From Chitinophaga flava (lineage in GTDB: Bacteria; Bacteroidota; Bacteroidia; Chitinophagales; Chitinophagaceae): a stretch of 64,000 nt of DNA. Position 1 is the first letter of the stretch. Every line of letters begins with the position of its first letter. The notes under the pieces were generated by a model, which did not search any database, was not told the origin of the DNA, and saw only the letters and a list, made by a program, of their open reading frames with translations. The stretch covers positions 1,054,001-1,118,000 of the forward strand of contig NZ_QFFJ01000002.1 in assembly GCF_003308995.1 (NCBI RefSeq), read 5' to 3'. Made by a program: the position numbers and the translations under genes. Shown here one piece after another: positions 1-9,013 of this stretch.

Positions 1-729
1 GTTGATACCGGCTGGATTGATCAGTTCAAGCAGTTGTTTGTCGAGGTCTTTGGCACCGCCATTGGTAAAGCTTTCCTTATCACCATCAAACGCTACTTTT
101 TTGTCGTGCAGCACACAGAGACGGGTAGCAATTTTATCCACATACAACAGATCATGAGAGGAGATGAGTACCAGTTTGCCGGGAGCGGCCGCAAATTCTT
201 GCAGGAAGCCAGCCAGCTTGTGACAGGTCACGGGGTCGAGGTTGGCAAAGGGTTCATCGAGCAACAAAATGTCAGGTTTGTGGAGAAGGGCTGCCATGAT
301 GTTGAGCTTCATGCGCATGCCGGAAGAATAACCCTTGATAAGTTGATGGATGTCGGTAGTGTTTTCAAAGAAGAAAAGGGACAGGCTGTTGATGCGTTCC
401 TTAATATCGGCGGGAGCCATTTTGTAGAGCAGCCCGCTGAATTCCAGGTACTGGTAGCCGGTGAGCTGCTCTATCAGATAGTCGAACTGACTGACGAGGC
501 CGATTTTTTCCTTGATAAGAATTTTGTTGTTGTCAAATACCTGGCCTTTAATCAATACTTCGCCTTTGTCCTGGGATATAAGGCGGGCAATGATGTTGAT
601 AAGGGTGCTTTTACCGGCACCGTTTTTGCCTAGCAGACAACAGATGTCATGGGGTTGAACTGTGAGATGGATGTCGTCCAGTACCAGTTTACGCTGGAAA
701 CTTTTCGAGATACCTTTTAATGTGATCAT
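1..729 (-). CDS. ABC transporter ATP-binding protein (3' end outside window)
   Basis: This is the nucleotide-binding subunit of an ABC transporter. The start codon is the ATG whose complement lies at 727-729, and the frame stays open to position 1, so the C-terminus lies outside. Reading from the start I see Walker A GKNGAGKST, the signature YSSGM (a variant of LSGGQ), Walker B ILLLDEP and the H-loop ISSHDL, all in the expected order. This makes it a complete catalytic core of about 240 residues, close to full length for this family. The permease is not in view and probably lies to the left. The exported protein at 737-1129 ends only 7 bases upstream, so both are probably one transcript. The substrate cannot be told. 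Confidence 0.9.
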   Translation of the reverse strand, partial: MITLKGISKSFQRKLVLDDIHLTVQPHDICCLLGKNGAGKSTLINIIARLISQDKGEVLIKGQVFDNNKILIKEKIGLVSQFDYLIEQLTGYQYLEFSGLLYKMAPADIKERINSLSLFFFENTTDIHQLIKGYSSGMRMKLNIMAALLHKPDILLLDEPFANLDPVTCHKLAGFLQEFAAAPGKLVLISSHDLLYVDKIATRLCVLHDKKVAFDGDKESFTNGGAKDLDKQLLELINPAGIN

Positions 730-736
730 AGGCAGC

Positions 737-1129
737 TTATTTAGCCCCGCCTGCTCTTGTTGCTTTATCGATAGAGAAGACGAGATTTTTTTCGTTGATA
801 TCTTTCAGGGGAACTTCCTGGTCGTTATCAAGGCCGCGGGTGAAGTACACGTTTGTCTTCAGGGTTTGTCCTTTGTCAAGCCCTTCTTCAAACAGCGCTA
901 CACCATAGAGTTCCTTATCTTCTGAGGAAACAGCGGCGATACGCAGGATAGCAATATTGTAGAGACCGTTGTTTTTTACAGTAACAACGCCATTATGGTA
1001 GGTATAACTGAGCCCTTTGATCGTAGCAAGATAATATTGGTTCTGATTGGTTGGGGCCTTATAAGTCTGGCATCTGGCTGCAAGCGGGGAGGCCGCCAGC
1101 AGCAGGGCATAAAACAATCCTTTCTTCAT
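737..1129 (-). CDS. small exported protein of unknown function
   Basis: A 130-residue protein that I do not recognise. It begins with a lysine pair and a hydrophobic stretch ending near AARC, which fits a Sec signal peptide; the Cys at about residue 20 could be a lipobox, but the preceding AAR is poor. The mature part is rich in beta-forming residues (YYLATIKGLSYTYHNG, VTVKNNGLYNIAILRI) and may be a single small beta domain. It is followed after 7 bases by the ABC ATPase and is probably co-transcribed with it, so it could be an accessory lipoprotein of that transporter. This role is inferred from position only. Confidence 0.7.
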   Translation of the reverse strand: MKKGLFYALLLAASPLAARCQTYKAPTNQNQYYLATIKGLSYTYHNGVVTVKNNGLYNIAILRIAAVSSEDKELYGVALFEEGLDKGQTLKTNVYFTRGLDNDQEVPLKDINEKNLVFSIDKATRAGGAK

Positions 1130-1151
1130 GAATTAAGTTAAAAATATATTA

Positions 1152-1159
1152 CAAAAATA
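1152..1159 (-). promoter_or_regulatory. candidate Bacteroidota -7 box for the 1129-1 operon
   Basis: The plus strand reads CAAAAATA, so the minus strand reads TATTTTTG, matching TAnnTTTG. It lies about 22 bases upstream of the ATG at 1129. I see no clear -33 TTG at the usual spacing, so the call is tentative. Confidence 0.35.
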
Positions 1160-1229
1160 CATTTTATTTTTATACGACGATTTGTGTTTAATTTCGTAAA
1201 AAATAAGGATGTGATGTTTTCAGTGGAGA

Positions 1230-3020
1230 ATGTTTTCTCAGCAAACCGATATCCCAATGACCTATTCTAGATTATTCCATCCTGTGCTTCTGGTACAGGA
1301 AATTATACATACGGGGACTGCTCAACTGGAAGGAGAAGAGAAGAAACGAGTCAGCATCATCAATACACTTAGTCTGGCTTCCATCGTATTATGTCTGATT
1401 TTTGGCACTGCGATTTATTATCTTACCGGCAACATCCGGATATTACTCCCCGCCTACGCTGAAGCCCTGTTGTTTGTGGTGGTGCTATTGTTTAACCACT
1501 TCCGGCTGCATAATACAGCAGCTATCCTCACCGCCTTGCTTCATAATACTTCCATCGTTTATTTCAGCATACTGATGGGGATGGTGGCGGAAGTTCATTT
1601 GCTGTTCTTTTTCCTCGTAGGCGCCGCTCTGACTGTTTTTCAGGGCAAACCACTGCTGATATCCGTCAGTATTGCCATCTCTGTAATATGTCTGGTACTC
1701 TGTGAACTCAATTATTATTACAACGTTATACCGCCGCTGGACCTGTCTCTTTCCGATCAGTTCCTGATCCGCTGGGTATCTATTCCTGCCATCCTGGTGC
1801 TGGACGTGATCACTATCTACATCTATGTGCGCGGGCTGCGGCGAAAAAATGTTTTATTGCAAAGGAAAGCGGCAGCCCTGGAAAAAGCAGACAAAGACAG
1901 CCGTCGTCAGGCGATGGAAACCTCTCATGAGATGAGGAATCCTTTTAACGCAGTATACGGTATCACGCAGGACCTGCTGATGAAGGTGCAGCAGAGTGAT
2001 AAATATCCCGAATTAAAATCCTCTGTGGAGCATCTATATTCCGCCTCCCATAATGTGTTGCAGATTCTCAACAATAATCTTGAACATCACCGGTTAGAGG
2101 AAGGCGTTACTCCTCAACTCGAAACCAGTACTTTTAATTTGCGGGAATGGGCTGCGGAAACCACGAATATTTATCAGTATATCGCTAATGTGCGGGATGT
2201 GCAGATTGCGCTGGAGATTGAGCAGGGGATGCCCGCATTGATTGAAGGAGATAAAATTAAATTGACGCAGGTACTCAATAACCTGTTGTTTAACGCGATT
2301 AAGTTTACACATGCGGGCAGTACGGTAACCGTGCAGATCAACCAGGCGTTGCCTAACTGGCAGCTGCATGTAAAAGACAGTGGGGCCGGTATCCCGGAAG
2401 AAAGGCTCTCTACTATTTTTTCGCCGTATGTGTCTGAGCAGCATGCTTTTGGTGGCACCGGGCTGGGACTGCCTATTGTACAGCGTTTTGCGGAACTGAT
2501 GGGAGGCACGGTGTCTGTAGCCAGCAAGGAAGGGGAAGGGTCTGTATTTACCTTGACATTACCGCTGGTGGCCGCAGAAGAAAAGGTGGCGGAGGCGTCT
2601 GTATCGAAACAGCTCACCATCCGTTCTTTCAAAGGGGTGAAAGCGCTGGTGATAGATGATAATGAAATGAGCAACATGATATTGTCCCGGTTTCTGGAAC
2701 GAATGGAGTGTGAAGTAGTGTCGGCGCTGAGCGGGGAGGAAGGCGTGAAACTGGCGGACAGTATGCATCCGGACATTATTTTTCTTGACTCCCATATGCC
2801 GGACATGGATGGAAAGGATACGCTGGCTGTTCTGCAAAGTATGCCGGTGGTCCGCAATGCCATTGTTATCGCGGTTTCCGGCGATGCCGCCGAAACTTCC
2901 ATTGGTGATTTACTGAAAGCAGGTGCCAATGGTTTCATGACCAAACCCATTGACCTGAAAGCCCTGAACGACCTCATGATAAAATACGAATCACGAATTG
3001 CGAACAAAAATGCGAAGTGA
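1230..3020 (+). CDS. hybrid sensor histidine kinase/response regulator
   Basis: A 596-residue membrane-bound hybrid kinase. About six hydrophobic segments lie between residues 43 and 203 and form the sensor part, with no recognisable periplasmic domain. A HisKA dimerisation domain follows with phospho-acceptor His233 in SHEMRNP. The ATPase domain has the N-box NNLLFNAIKFT and G boxes DSGAGIP and GTGLGLPI. A C-terminal receiver domain has VIDDNE and phospho-acceptor Asp520 in FLDSHMPDMDG, and ends in a normal TKP lysine motif. There is no output domain, so the phosphate is either passed on or used as an internal sink. An in-frame ATG at 1257 is an alternative start. The signal and target are unknown. 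Confidence 0.93.
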   Translation: MFSQQTDIPMTYSRLFHPVLLVQEIIHTGTAQLEGEEKKRVSIINTLSLASIVLCLIFGTAIYYLTGNIRILLPAYAEALLFVVVLLFNHFRLHNTAAILTALLHNTSIVYFSILMGMVAEVHLLFFFLVGAALTVFQGKPLLISVSIAISVICLVLCELNYYYNVIPPLDLSLSDQFLIRWVSIPAILVLDVITIYIYVRGLRRKNVLLQRKAAALEKADKDSRRQAMETSHEMRNPFNAVYGITQDLLMKVQQSDKYPELKSSVEHLYSASHNVLQILNNNLEHHRLEEGVTPQLETSTFNLREWAAETTNIYQYIANVRDVQIALEIEQGMPALIEGDKIKLTQVLNNLLFNAIKFTHAGSTVTVQINQALPNWQLHVKDSGAGIPEERLSTIFSPYVSEQHAFGGTGLGLPIVQRFAELMGGTVSVASKEGEGSVFTLTLPLVAAEEKVAEASVSKQLTIRSFKGVKALVIDDNEMSNMILSRFLERMECEVVSALSGEEGVKLADSMHPDIIFLDSHMPDMDGKDTLAVLQSMPVVRNAIVIAVSGDAAETSIGDLLKAGANGFMTKPIDLKALNDLMIKYESRIANKNAK

Positions 3021-3046
3021 GAATTCGCAGCTTCGCCCGCAATTCG
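2994..3046. repeat. nested inverted repeat at the 3' end of the kinase gene
   Basis: Outer arms CGAATTGCG (2994-3002) and CGCAATTCG (3038-3046) enclose inner arms GCGAAG (3012-3017) and CTTCGC (3031-3036). The structure starts inside the last codons of the kinase gene and continues past its stop. It may act as a terminator between the convergent kinase and terpene synthase genes, or be a small REP-like palindrome that inserted there. No T-tract follows it. Confidence 0.6.
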
Positions 3047-3067
3047 TTATTCATGATTTACTGTTTG

Positions 3068-4027
3068 TTATACCAACATGCCATAACGGCTGGTATCCCT
3101 GGTACTCCAGGAGATATTTCCCTCCATCATATGTTCCAGCATCAGTATATAACGGTCCAGCAGCGCGGCATCATGCCGGGAGCTGAGTGATAGCAGCATT
3201 TCCGCTGTTTGCAGAAACTGTTTCACTTCGTTGTCGTGAATGGCAGCGGCTTCGTGGACAGCGTTTTCCAGTGCCAGCTGTTTTTTGTTTTTGATCATCA
3301 TCACGAGGTTGAGTTCGTCGCCCTGCTCCAGTTCCTTTGTATAGGAGAAGAGGTCGTTGGCCCAGCAGATGGTGCGGCTGCAGAGCAGGCCCAGTTCTTT
3401 GATGAGGGGATCGTGGTACCAGGCGGATGGCAGGTGTACGTTTTCCATAATTTCTGCCAGGTCGAGGAAGAAGTTGGCTCCGCCGATGCCCGGACGGTGC
3501 AGCATATAATCTTCCAGGGAGATGCCGCCGGTGGCCGTGACATTTTGCATACGCCAGCTGTTGGACATAAAAGCGGCCTGGAGGCTGGTGGTAAAGCGCT
3601 CCTGCCAGGTTACGGGGCCTATCTGCTGCATCCGCAGCCAGATGTCCTGCATGGCCAGTAACAGTGGCGGGTCCTGGTGAGGAGTGGCCACATATTTTCC
3701 TTTGAGGATACCGATCATACTGGCGGCCAGTGTTGCGAAACTGGTACCAGGGTCGTTGAGTGTGATACGGTCTATTTCATCATCCCACAAAAAGAGCAGG
3801 GTGTTAAAATCGGCTGCAATACAAAGACGGAAGAGGTCGGCATTGGGGAACATACGCGCCACCATCCAGGTAAATTTTTGTTCCTGGTAAAGATGCCATT
3901 GACCGGAGCCATTGTCCAGCCCGAATTTCCGGACCCAGGCAACGGTATGCCTGTCAGCTTTTGTTACCAATGGATTGAGTTTTCCCGGGAAAGGGCAGTA
4001 GAGCCCTGGAAGTGTTGTTGTTTCCAT
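3068..4027 (-). CDS. class I terpene synthase
   Basis: A 319-residue bacterial terpene cyclase, normal length for the family. It has the metal-binding acidic motif DDEID at residues 82-86, the NSE triad as NDLFSYTKE (N224, S228, E232), a candidate pyrophosphate-sensor Arg178 in HRPG, and the C-terminal RY pair (R314-Y315). All catalytic landmarks are therefore present, so it should ionise a linear prenyl diphosphate and cyclise it. There is no signal peptide, so it is cytosolic. No prenyltransferase or P450 lies next to it, and substrate length (C15 or C20) and product cannot be read from sequence. Chitinophaga species are known to carry such cyclases. Confidence 0.92.
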   Translation of the reverse strand: METTTLPGLYCPFPGKLNPLVTKADRHTVAWVRKFGLDNGSGQWHLYQEQKFTWMVARMFPNADLFRLCIAADFNTLLFLWDDEIDRITLNDPGTSFATLAASMIGILKGKYVATPHQDPPLLLAMQDIWLRMQQIGPVTWQERFTTSLQAAFMSNSWRMQNVTATGGISLEDYMLHRPGIGGANFFLDLAEIMENVHLPSAWYHDPLIKELGLLCSRTICWANDLFSYTKELEQGDELNLVMMIKNKKQLALENAVHEAAAIHDNEVKQFLQTAEMLLSLSSRHDAALLDRYILMLEHMMEGNISWSTRDTSRYGMLV

Positions 4028-4488
4028 AAAACTGAATATTTAATTGTTATAAATGCGGGGATAGGTGCGTACGTTAGGTGCTTGGTTCCTGTACCGGTAG
4101 TAAATAGTCTTCACGGATCAATAAGCTCACACGTTGGCAGTTAAATTAAAAGCCGGGATAGTTGGCAGGGCAAAACGGGCGCACCTAAAATTAAGATTGC
4201 GCCGCAAAATAGCCGCAGTTATTCCGTTGCTGTTTTTTAAGGCTGGAAGAGGCCGCTGGTGGCTGCGGCAAAGGAACCGGCATCGGTCGGGATAGTGGTT
4301 TGCAAGTGGTAATATATGCCCGTCAGAGGGGGTAAATGACCGTTCTTTCTGAGGGTCATTGTATTGTATCACTAAATTTTTTTTGCTGACAGATAGTACT
4401 TAATGAGGGGAAACGTAGTTGGTAGAGCGTGAACTAATTGTTTAATCGTATTTGCTGTCATGGCAGCAAGCATTATTCATTTGTAAAC
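4028..4488. other. intergenic region between terpene synthase and the cas operon
   Basis: About 460 bases between two divergent transcription units, with no convincing gene. It should hold the promoters of both. I see a 7-bp inverted repeat AATGACC (4335-4341) / GGTCATT (4354-4360) roughly 130 bases upstream of cas6, which could be a regulator site. There is no CRISPR array, leader or IS end here. Confidence 0.5.
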
Positions 4489-5289
4489 ATGCGTTTTAGA
4501 ATCAAACTATTGGCAGTACACCAGGAAACAGTCATTCCCATTAACTACCCCTATGCCTTATCGGCAGTGATTTTTAAAATATTACATCAGGCTGATGAAG
4601 AATACGCCGCTTTTCTGCATGAGAAGGGCTATTCCCGGCCGGGTTCCCTCAAAGTATTCAAACTGTTTTCTTTTTCAGAGATCAGGACGGCTTTCCGGAT
4701 AGAGGGCGACAGGTTTCGCCTTTTATCCAGGGAGGCGGTTTTTACGATCTCTTTTCATCTGCCGCAGGCAGCAGAGAATTTTATCCGGGGACTGTTTCTG
4801 AATGAGATCTTCGAGATTGGCGACCGGCGCAGCAAAGGCGTATTTAACGTAGCTGCGGTACAGGTGGTGCCTTCACAACTGGATGACATCCCGGATAGCG
4901 AAATCCGGGAAGTATTGCTGCAACCATTTTCTCCGTTGGTATGCGGCACTAAAAATGACCGGGGGTATTACGACTTTCTGTCGCCACACCATCCCGATTT
5001 TGTAAAACAACTGGTATACAACTGGCGGGAGAAATTTATCACCCTATATGGTGAAGAACAGGCTGATAGCGTATTTGGACCTGTCAGCGTGGAAGTGGTG
5101 ATGATGGATAATCCTCCTAAATCCCGTTTGATCACCATCAAGGCAGATACACCACAGGAGACCAAAATCCGCGGTTATACCAACTTCCGGCTCAAAGTCA
5201 AGGCTGCCGGGCAGGCGCTGAGGCTCCTGGCGGATGCAGGAGCCGGCGTGTATAACAGCTCAGGTATGGGCAGTCTCCAGATAGTGTGA
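4489..5289 (+). CDS. cas6: CRISPR endoribonuclease Cas6
   Basis: Cas6 cuts the CRISPR precursor transcript within its repeats to give crRNAs and, in type I systems, can stay bound to the 3' hairpin. The protein (266 residues from this ATG) has the RAMP-type ending GAGVYNSSGMG at residues 251-261, the G-rich loop typical of Cas6, and an N-terminal ferredoxin-like region with conserved YPYALSA. I prefer the ATG at 4489 (MRFRIKLL) to a TTG at 4438 because the extra 17 residues look unlike a Cas6 N-terminus. It is the first gene of a tight five-gene operon; cas8 starts 10 bases after its stop. Confidence 0.9.
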   Translation: MRFRIKLLAVHQETVIPINYPYALSAVIFKILHQADEEYAAFLHEKGYSRPGSLKVFKLFSFSEIRTAFRIEGDRFRLLSREAVFTISFHLPQAAENFIRGLFLNEIFEIGDRRSKGVFNVAAVQVVPSQLDDIPDSEIREVLLQPFSPLVCGTKNDRGYYDFLSPHHPDFVKQLVYNWREKFITLYGEEQADSVFGPVSVEVVMMDNPPKSRLITIKADTPQETKIRGYTNFRLKVKAAGQALRLLADAGAGVYNSSGMGSLQIV

Positions 5290-5299
5290 TGCCGAAAAA

Positions 5300-7294
5300 A
5301 TGTCTTTCGACATGAAACAAATATTCCAGACCTATACCGGGAATGCCATGCTCAATGCATCTTTGATGACCATCGAAGCCATGGCCCAGCTTTCTGCCGT
5401 AACGGACATTACCCCCGAACTGCTGTTGCAACTCTGCCAGGAAAAAAAACTCTGGCAGGTAAACAGTCGGCTGAAGAACTATTCCATGCTGTTTACCATC
5501 AACGGCCCACTGTATTACGAAGATGGAGGCGTGGTATACAATGCTTTGTTCCGGGAGATCATCAACACAATAGAGCTGGAAGGTGACAAGGTATGCGAAC
5601 TATCGGGGCTTCGGTTCAACCGTTCTTTTGAAACGGTTTACCGGGATGCACTGCTACGTATAGGCCTTTCCGGTAGGGAGATAGAAAAAAGAGACTTATC
5701 CATCAACAGGGTATGGGTGCCACTGATCGGCAGCATAGGATCGGACGCACAGGCTTTGCCCCAGGCCAAGTTCATGCCGGCCATACATCCGGTATGTATT
5801 GTGCTGCTGCAGTTTCTGCCGCTTTCCTCACTGTTATACAGAGGAGGAATATTTTTGGTAGACTCTTCCGACTTTTATTTTGCACGCACTTATGTGCAGG
5901 AGAACTATAACATCCTGCTGAGGTCCATTGAAAGTACTTCTGTGGCCTCGCAGATAACTAACCAGTCCTTTTCCAAAGGACACTATCTGTTGATTGCGCT
6001 GAAGATCCTGTCTGAAAAAGAGGATGTCTCCGATGTATATGCAGACCTGAACCTGTGGAGTTTTACCAACTCCGGTACCGGCGCCGCCTGCGATATAGAC
6101 CGTATCCCCTGCAGCCTGCTGCGTAAGCTATACTGGCTGAATGACACAGATATCAGGAAAGAACTGGAAAACATCCTGCGTACAGAAGCTATCAGCCATA
6201 AATTCCTCGACGCGCTGGAGGGCAATCAGGAGTGGAACCTGCTGTATCCCAATAAATTCAAGAAAGTGGTGCATAAAGGAGTATCGGTGCGCTTCTTTGA
6301 AACGTATATGCGCATCACCGGCAATGATGCGCTGCTGCCATATGCCCGTTATATAGCTACCCTGATCCGGGAATACAAAAGCATTTCATTTGACAGCTAC
6401 CTGCGCAGCACCGCTGCCTGGCAGGAAAAAGACTATCGTGCAGATCTGCAGGCGGTGCTGGTGAAAGCAGCCAGGGATGGCCGCTGGAGCCTGGCCCATC
6501 ATCTGCATATACTCGACAGTCAGCATCTGCCTGTCAGAAGCGGTAGTTATCAGTTGTACCGCTGCATCCATTTTTATTATCAGCGGAATGTTTCTGAAAC
6601 AGTGATGCCGTCAGCCACAGCAACCACATCACCGGTAAAACAAGTCTGTGAATGGATGATAGCCCTCATACAACAGGATGAACTATCCTGGAAAATTACG
6701 GCTGATCTCACTGACCCGCAGCGGTATTTACAAGTGGTATATACAGAAATGCTGTGTCGTGCCTATGATCGGCCCGGCGTGGAACTGGAAACGATATTCC
6801 ACGCTTTAATGGACCCCAAAAAATATGCGTTCAGAAGAGCCGGACTGAATGAGCTGTTAAGAGTCTTCTTCAGTCAGCCGGAACAACAGCAGTATACTGT
6901 CAGGGCGCCGGAACAACCGGCAGAATGGGAGCCTGCCACTGCTGTACAACAATGGTTCAGGGATATCCGCGCACTAGCTGCTGATTACCAGGCGTATTAT
7001 TATGATGCTTATCGTCACCGGGAAACAGGAGTGCCTCCTTACGGAAAATTCTTCCGGATGGTCAACAGTATCCCACAGGAATCCGGACTTTTTTTATACC
7101 GGTTCAGGGAAATCCTGGACAACACCAACAATTATCTCAAGGAAAAGGGGCATTCGCAAAGCTGGTCTGACAGCATATTGTACAACCCCAATGGAGATTT
7201 GGCATTACTGTTTACCGGAATGGCCCTGAAGTTAAGTCTGCTTAAATTATACAAACATACACTGGAACATCAACCTGCAACTCCCATTCTTTAA
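5300..7294 (+). CDS. cas8: type I-B Cascade large subunit, Cas8 (Cst1-like)
   Basis: At 664 residues, and lying between cas6 and a DevR-type cas7, this is the expected place and size for the Cas8b1/Cst1 large subunit, which recognises the PAM and recruits Cas3. The N-terminal region (VSAVTDITPELLL, NYSMLFTINGP) is typical of Bacteroidota Cst1 proteins as I remember them. Many Cst1 proteins carry a CxxC...CxxC zinc finger; here only Cys99 in VCELSG remains in the matching place, so the finger seems lost. A second possible start is the ATG at 5312. The assignment rests more on synteny than on motifs. Confidence 0.78.
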   Translation: MSFDMKQIFQTYTGNAMLNASLMTIEAMAQLSAVTDITPELLLQLCQEKKLWQVNSRLKNYSMLFTINGPLYYEDGGVVYNALFREIINTIELEGDKVCELSGLRFNRSFETVYRDALLRIGLSGREIEKRDLSINRVWVPLIGSIGSDAQALPQAKFMPAIHPVCIVLLQFLPLSSLLYRGGIFLVDSSDFYFARTYVQENYNILLRSIESTSVASQITNQSFSKGHYLLIALKILSEKEDVSDVYADLNLWSFTNSGTGAACDIDRIPCSLLRKLYWLNDTDIRKELENILRTEAISHKFLDALEGNQEWNLLYPNKFKKVVHKGVSVRFFETYMRITGNDALLPYARYIATLIREYKSISFDSYLRSTAAWQEKDYRADLQAVLVKAARDGRWSLAHHLHILDSQHLPVRSGSYQLYRCIHFYYQRNVSETVMPSATATTSPVKQVCEWMIALIQQDELSWKITADLTDPQRYLQVVYTEMLCRAYDRPGVELETIFHALMDPKKYAFRRAGLNELLRVFFSQPEQQQYTVRAPEQPAEWEPATAVQQWFRDIRALAADYQAYYYDAYRHRETGVPPYGKFFRMVNSIPQESGLFLYRFREILDNTNNYLKEKGHSQSWSDSILYNPNGDLALLFTGMALKLSLLKLYKHTLEHQPATPIL

Positions 7295-7305
7295 TCCATT
7301 ACACG

Positions 7306-8328
7306 ATGGCAATATTAAACAACATTACCGGCGCATTACTGATAGACGCCACAGCCGCCTTTTTGAACGGAGCCGGCTTAAGCAACGGAGAAGATAAGAA
7401 CAAAGTCATACCCAAAACATTCTGGGAAAAAGTAAATAATCGCTCGGAAGAAGTGCCTTATGTGTCTGCCCAGGCCTGGCGCCGCTGGTTGCGTGATACC
7501 ACCAACGAAGAAAATAACTGGTCTCCCAGTGAGCTGCGTGGTATCAAGGAATCTGAAAAGGGCAGTACCAATAAAATCGCTACTGAACTTAATCCTATAG
7601 ATTTTCCGGAAGATGATCTGTTTGGTTATATGAGAAGCGGAAAAGGAAAAGAAGAAACACTGCAACGGACATCTCCCTTTAAATCTTCTGTTCTCAAAGG
7701 CCTTCGCAATATGCGTACTTTAAGTACAGACGAAGCTTTTGTACACCTGAAGGATGGAACACCTTTGCCTTATGCTACAAAATTCTATTCCACCCATCTG
7801 GAAGGTTTTTTTAACCTCGAATACTATCGTTTAGGCGTTTACGATAATATGGGTAGCCGGCAGGAATTATCTGCAGCATTATTGGAAAAATATAAGAGTA
7901 GTTTCCGGGAAACAACCCTGCATGGCAAGTTTAAGCGGTATGAGCTGAAAGATGCTGCCCTTACCAGAAAGGCCAGGGCTGCGGGATTACTGAAAGGGCT
8001 GGGGTATATGCGTGGTGGCGCCAAGCAGGCTGCTTTTGGTGCCGATGTATCACCTAAAGTGCTGATCCTTGCCGGTATGGAATCTGCCAACCCGGTATTC
8101 AACAATATTTTCACCGGTAGTGGTGAACGGCCGGGTATCAATCTGGATGCATTGAGAGAAATAGCAAGAGATTATCGGCATAAGTTATCGACTCCTGTAT
8201 ATGTTGGCATTCGGGCCGGTTACTTACAGGACGAAGAAAAAATAAAAAACCTGGGTGATGGTTTTGTGGTAGACTCGCCATTGGGTGTGGTACATCAGTT
8301 TACCGTCAAACATCTGCATAATGATTAA
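7306..8328 (+). CDS. cas7: type I-B Cascade backbone, Cas7 (Cst2/DevR family)
   Basis: A 340-residue protein of the Cas7/Cst2/DevR family, which polymerises along the crRNA to form the Cascade backbone. The N-terminus NITGALLIDATAAFLNG and the motif AWRRWLRD (residues 57-64) are family hallmarks. The glycine-rich stretch GLLKGLGYMRGGAKQA and the late segment KVLILAGMESANP also fit. It starts 11 bases after cas8 and its last 8 bases overlap the cas5 start, which points to translational coupling and balanced subunit production. Confidence 0.9.
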   Translation: MAILNNITGALLIDATAAFLNGAGLSNGEDKNKVIPKTFWEKVNNRSEEVPYVSAQAWRRWLRDTTNEENNWSPSELRGIKESEKGSTNKIATELNPIDFPEDDLFGYMRSGKGKEETLQRTSPFKSSVLKGLRNMRTLSTDEAFVHLKDGTPLPYATKFYSTHLEGFFNLEYYRLGVYDNMGSRQELSAALLEKYKSSFRETTLHGKFKRYELKDAALTRKARAAGLLKGLGYMRGGAKQAAFGADVSPKVLILAGMESANPVFNNIFTGSGERPGINLDALREIARDYRHKLSTPVYVGIRAGYLQDEEKIKNLGDGFVVDSPLGVVHQFTVKHLHND

Positions 8329-9013
8329 TCTGCTGGAGGTGGAGTTTGCCGGCTGGACGGCCACACCACGGATGCCATTCGTGGTGTCTGGCAATGCTGT
8401 CTGTCTGCCGGCGCCATCCTATTCTTTGTTGCTGGGGCTGATAGGCTGTTGCCTGGGCCGGCTGGTGGAAGCAGGAGAGGTGGCTATAGGTTGTTACTAC
8501 CGCTTCGACCATACTGCTAAGGATATGGAAACACGCCAGCGCCTTGCATTTGACGGCCGGCAGCTGAAACCACATCAGAAAGGCACCGATGTTCACCTGC
8601 GGGAGTTTCATGTGCAGCCCCGGCTCAGGCTGTGGCTGAACCGGCCGGAATGGGCAGACTATTTTCTGTATCCCGCCGGAACGCCTTCCCTGGGCCGTTC
8701 CCAGGACATCCTGAGGGTAACATCTGTGAAGACGGTGGTGGCCAGCAAAGTAGCCCAAGGGACCGTATCCGGCTGTATGCTGCCTTTCGGACCACAAATA
8801 CAGGCAGGAGGCCAGCTGGTACAAATGGCGGAAGCCTACCAGGAAAATGACGGGATCGGTGCTGGCAGAACAGCCACCCACAGCGGCATATTCATCGCCA
8901 TACCATGGGACAGCCTCTCCCCGGTGAGTATGCCAGACTTATATGAAATAGCGCAGGAAGGACAACAGGAGCCATTTTGTTTTTATCTGCATCCGTTTAA
9001 ACATGAACGCTGA
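8321..9013 (+). CDS. cas5: type I-B Cascade subunit Cas5
   Basis: Cas5 caps the 5' handle of the crRNA and holds Cas8. The 230-residue protein begins MINLLEVEFAGWTATPR and has APSYSLLLGLIGCCLGR near residues 30-46, the same layout as Cas5 proteins of the Cst/Tneap type (short beta strand, then the P-S-x-x-x-LLGLxG helix). The start at 8321 lies inside the end of cas7, and the end overlaps the cas3 start by 11 bases. A longer upstream ORF with start at 8285 would overlap cas7 by 44 bases and is less likely. Confidence 0.88.
   Translation: MINLLEVEFAGWTATPRMPFVVSGNAVCLPAPSYSLLLGLIGCCLGRLVEAGEVAIGCYYRFDHTAKDMETRQRLAFDGRQLKPHQKGTDVHLREFHVQPRLRLWLNRPEWADYFLYPAGTPSLGRSQDILRVTSVKTVVASKVAQGTVSGCMLPFGPQIQAGGQLVQMAEAYQENDGIGAGRTATHSGIFIAIPWDSLSPVSMPDLYEIAQEGQQEPFCFYLHPFKHER

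Noticed and set aside
34..633. A 199-codon plus-strand frame at the left edge.
   Set aside because: It is the complement of the ABC ATPase, which carries Walker A, signature, Walker B and H-loop on the minus strand.
4438..4465. TTTAATCGTAT...CATGG near the cas6 start resembles unit B of the relic repeats.
   Set aside because: Only about 9 contiguous bases match and the diagnostic GGAATTGAAAC end is missing. Treated as chance.
4438..4488. An upstream TTG start for cas6 adding 17 residues.
   Set aside because: The ATG at 4489 gives the conserved MRFRIKLL start, while the extra residues (with CCHGSKH) look like translated leader. The ATG was chosen.
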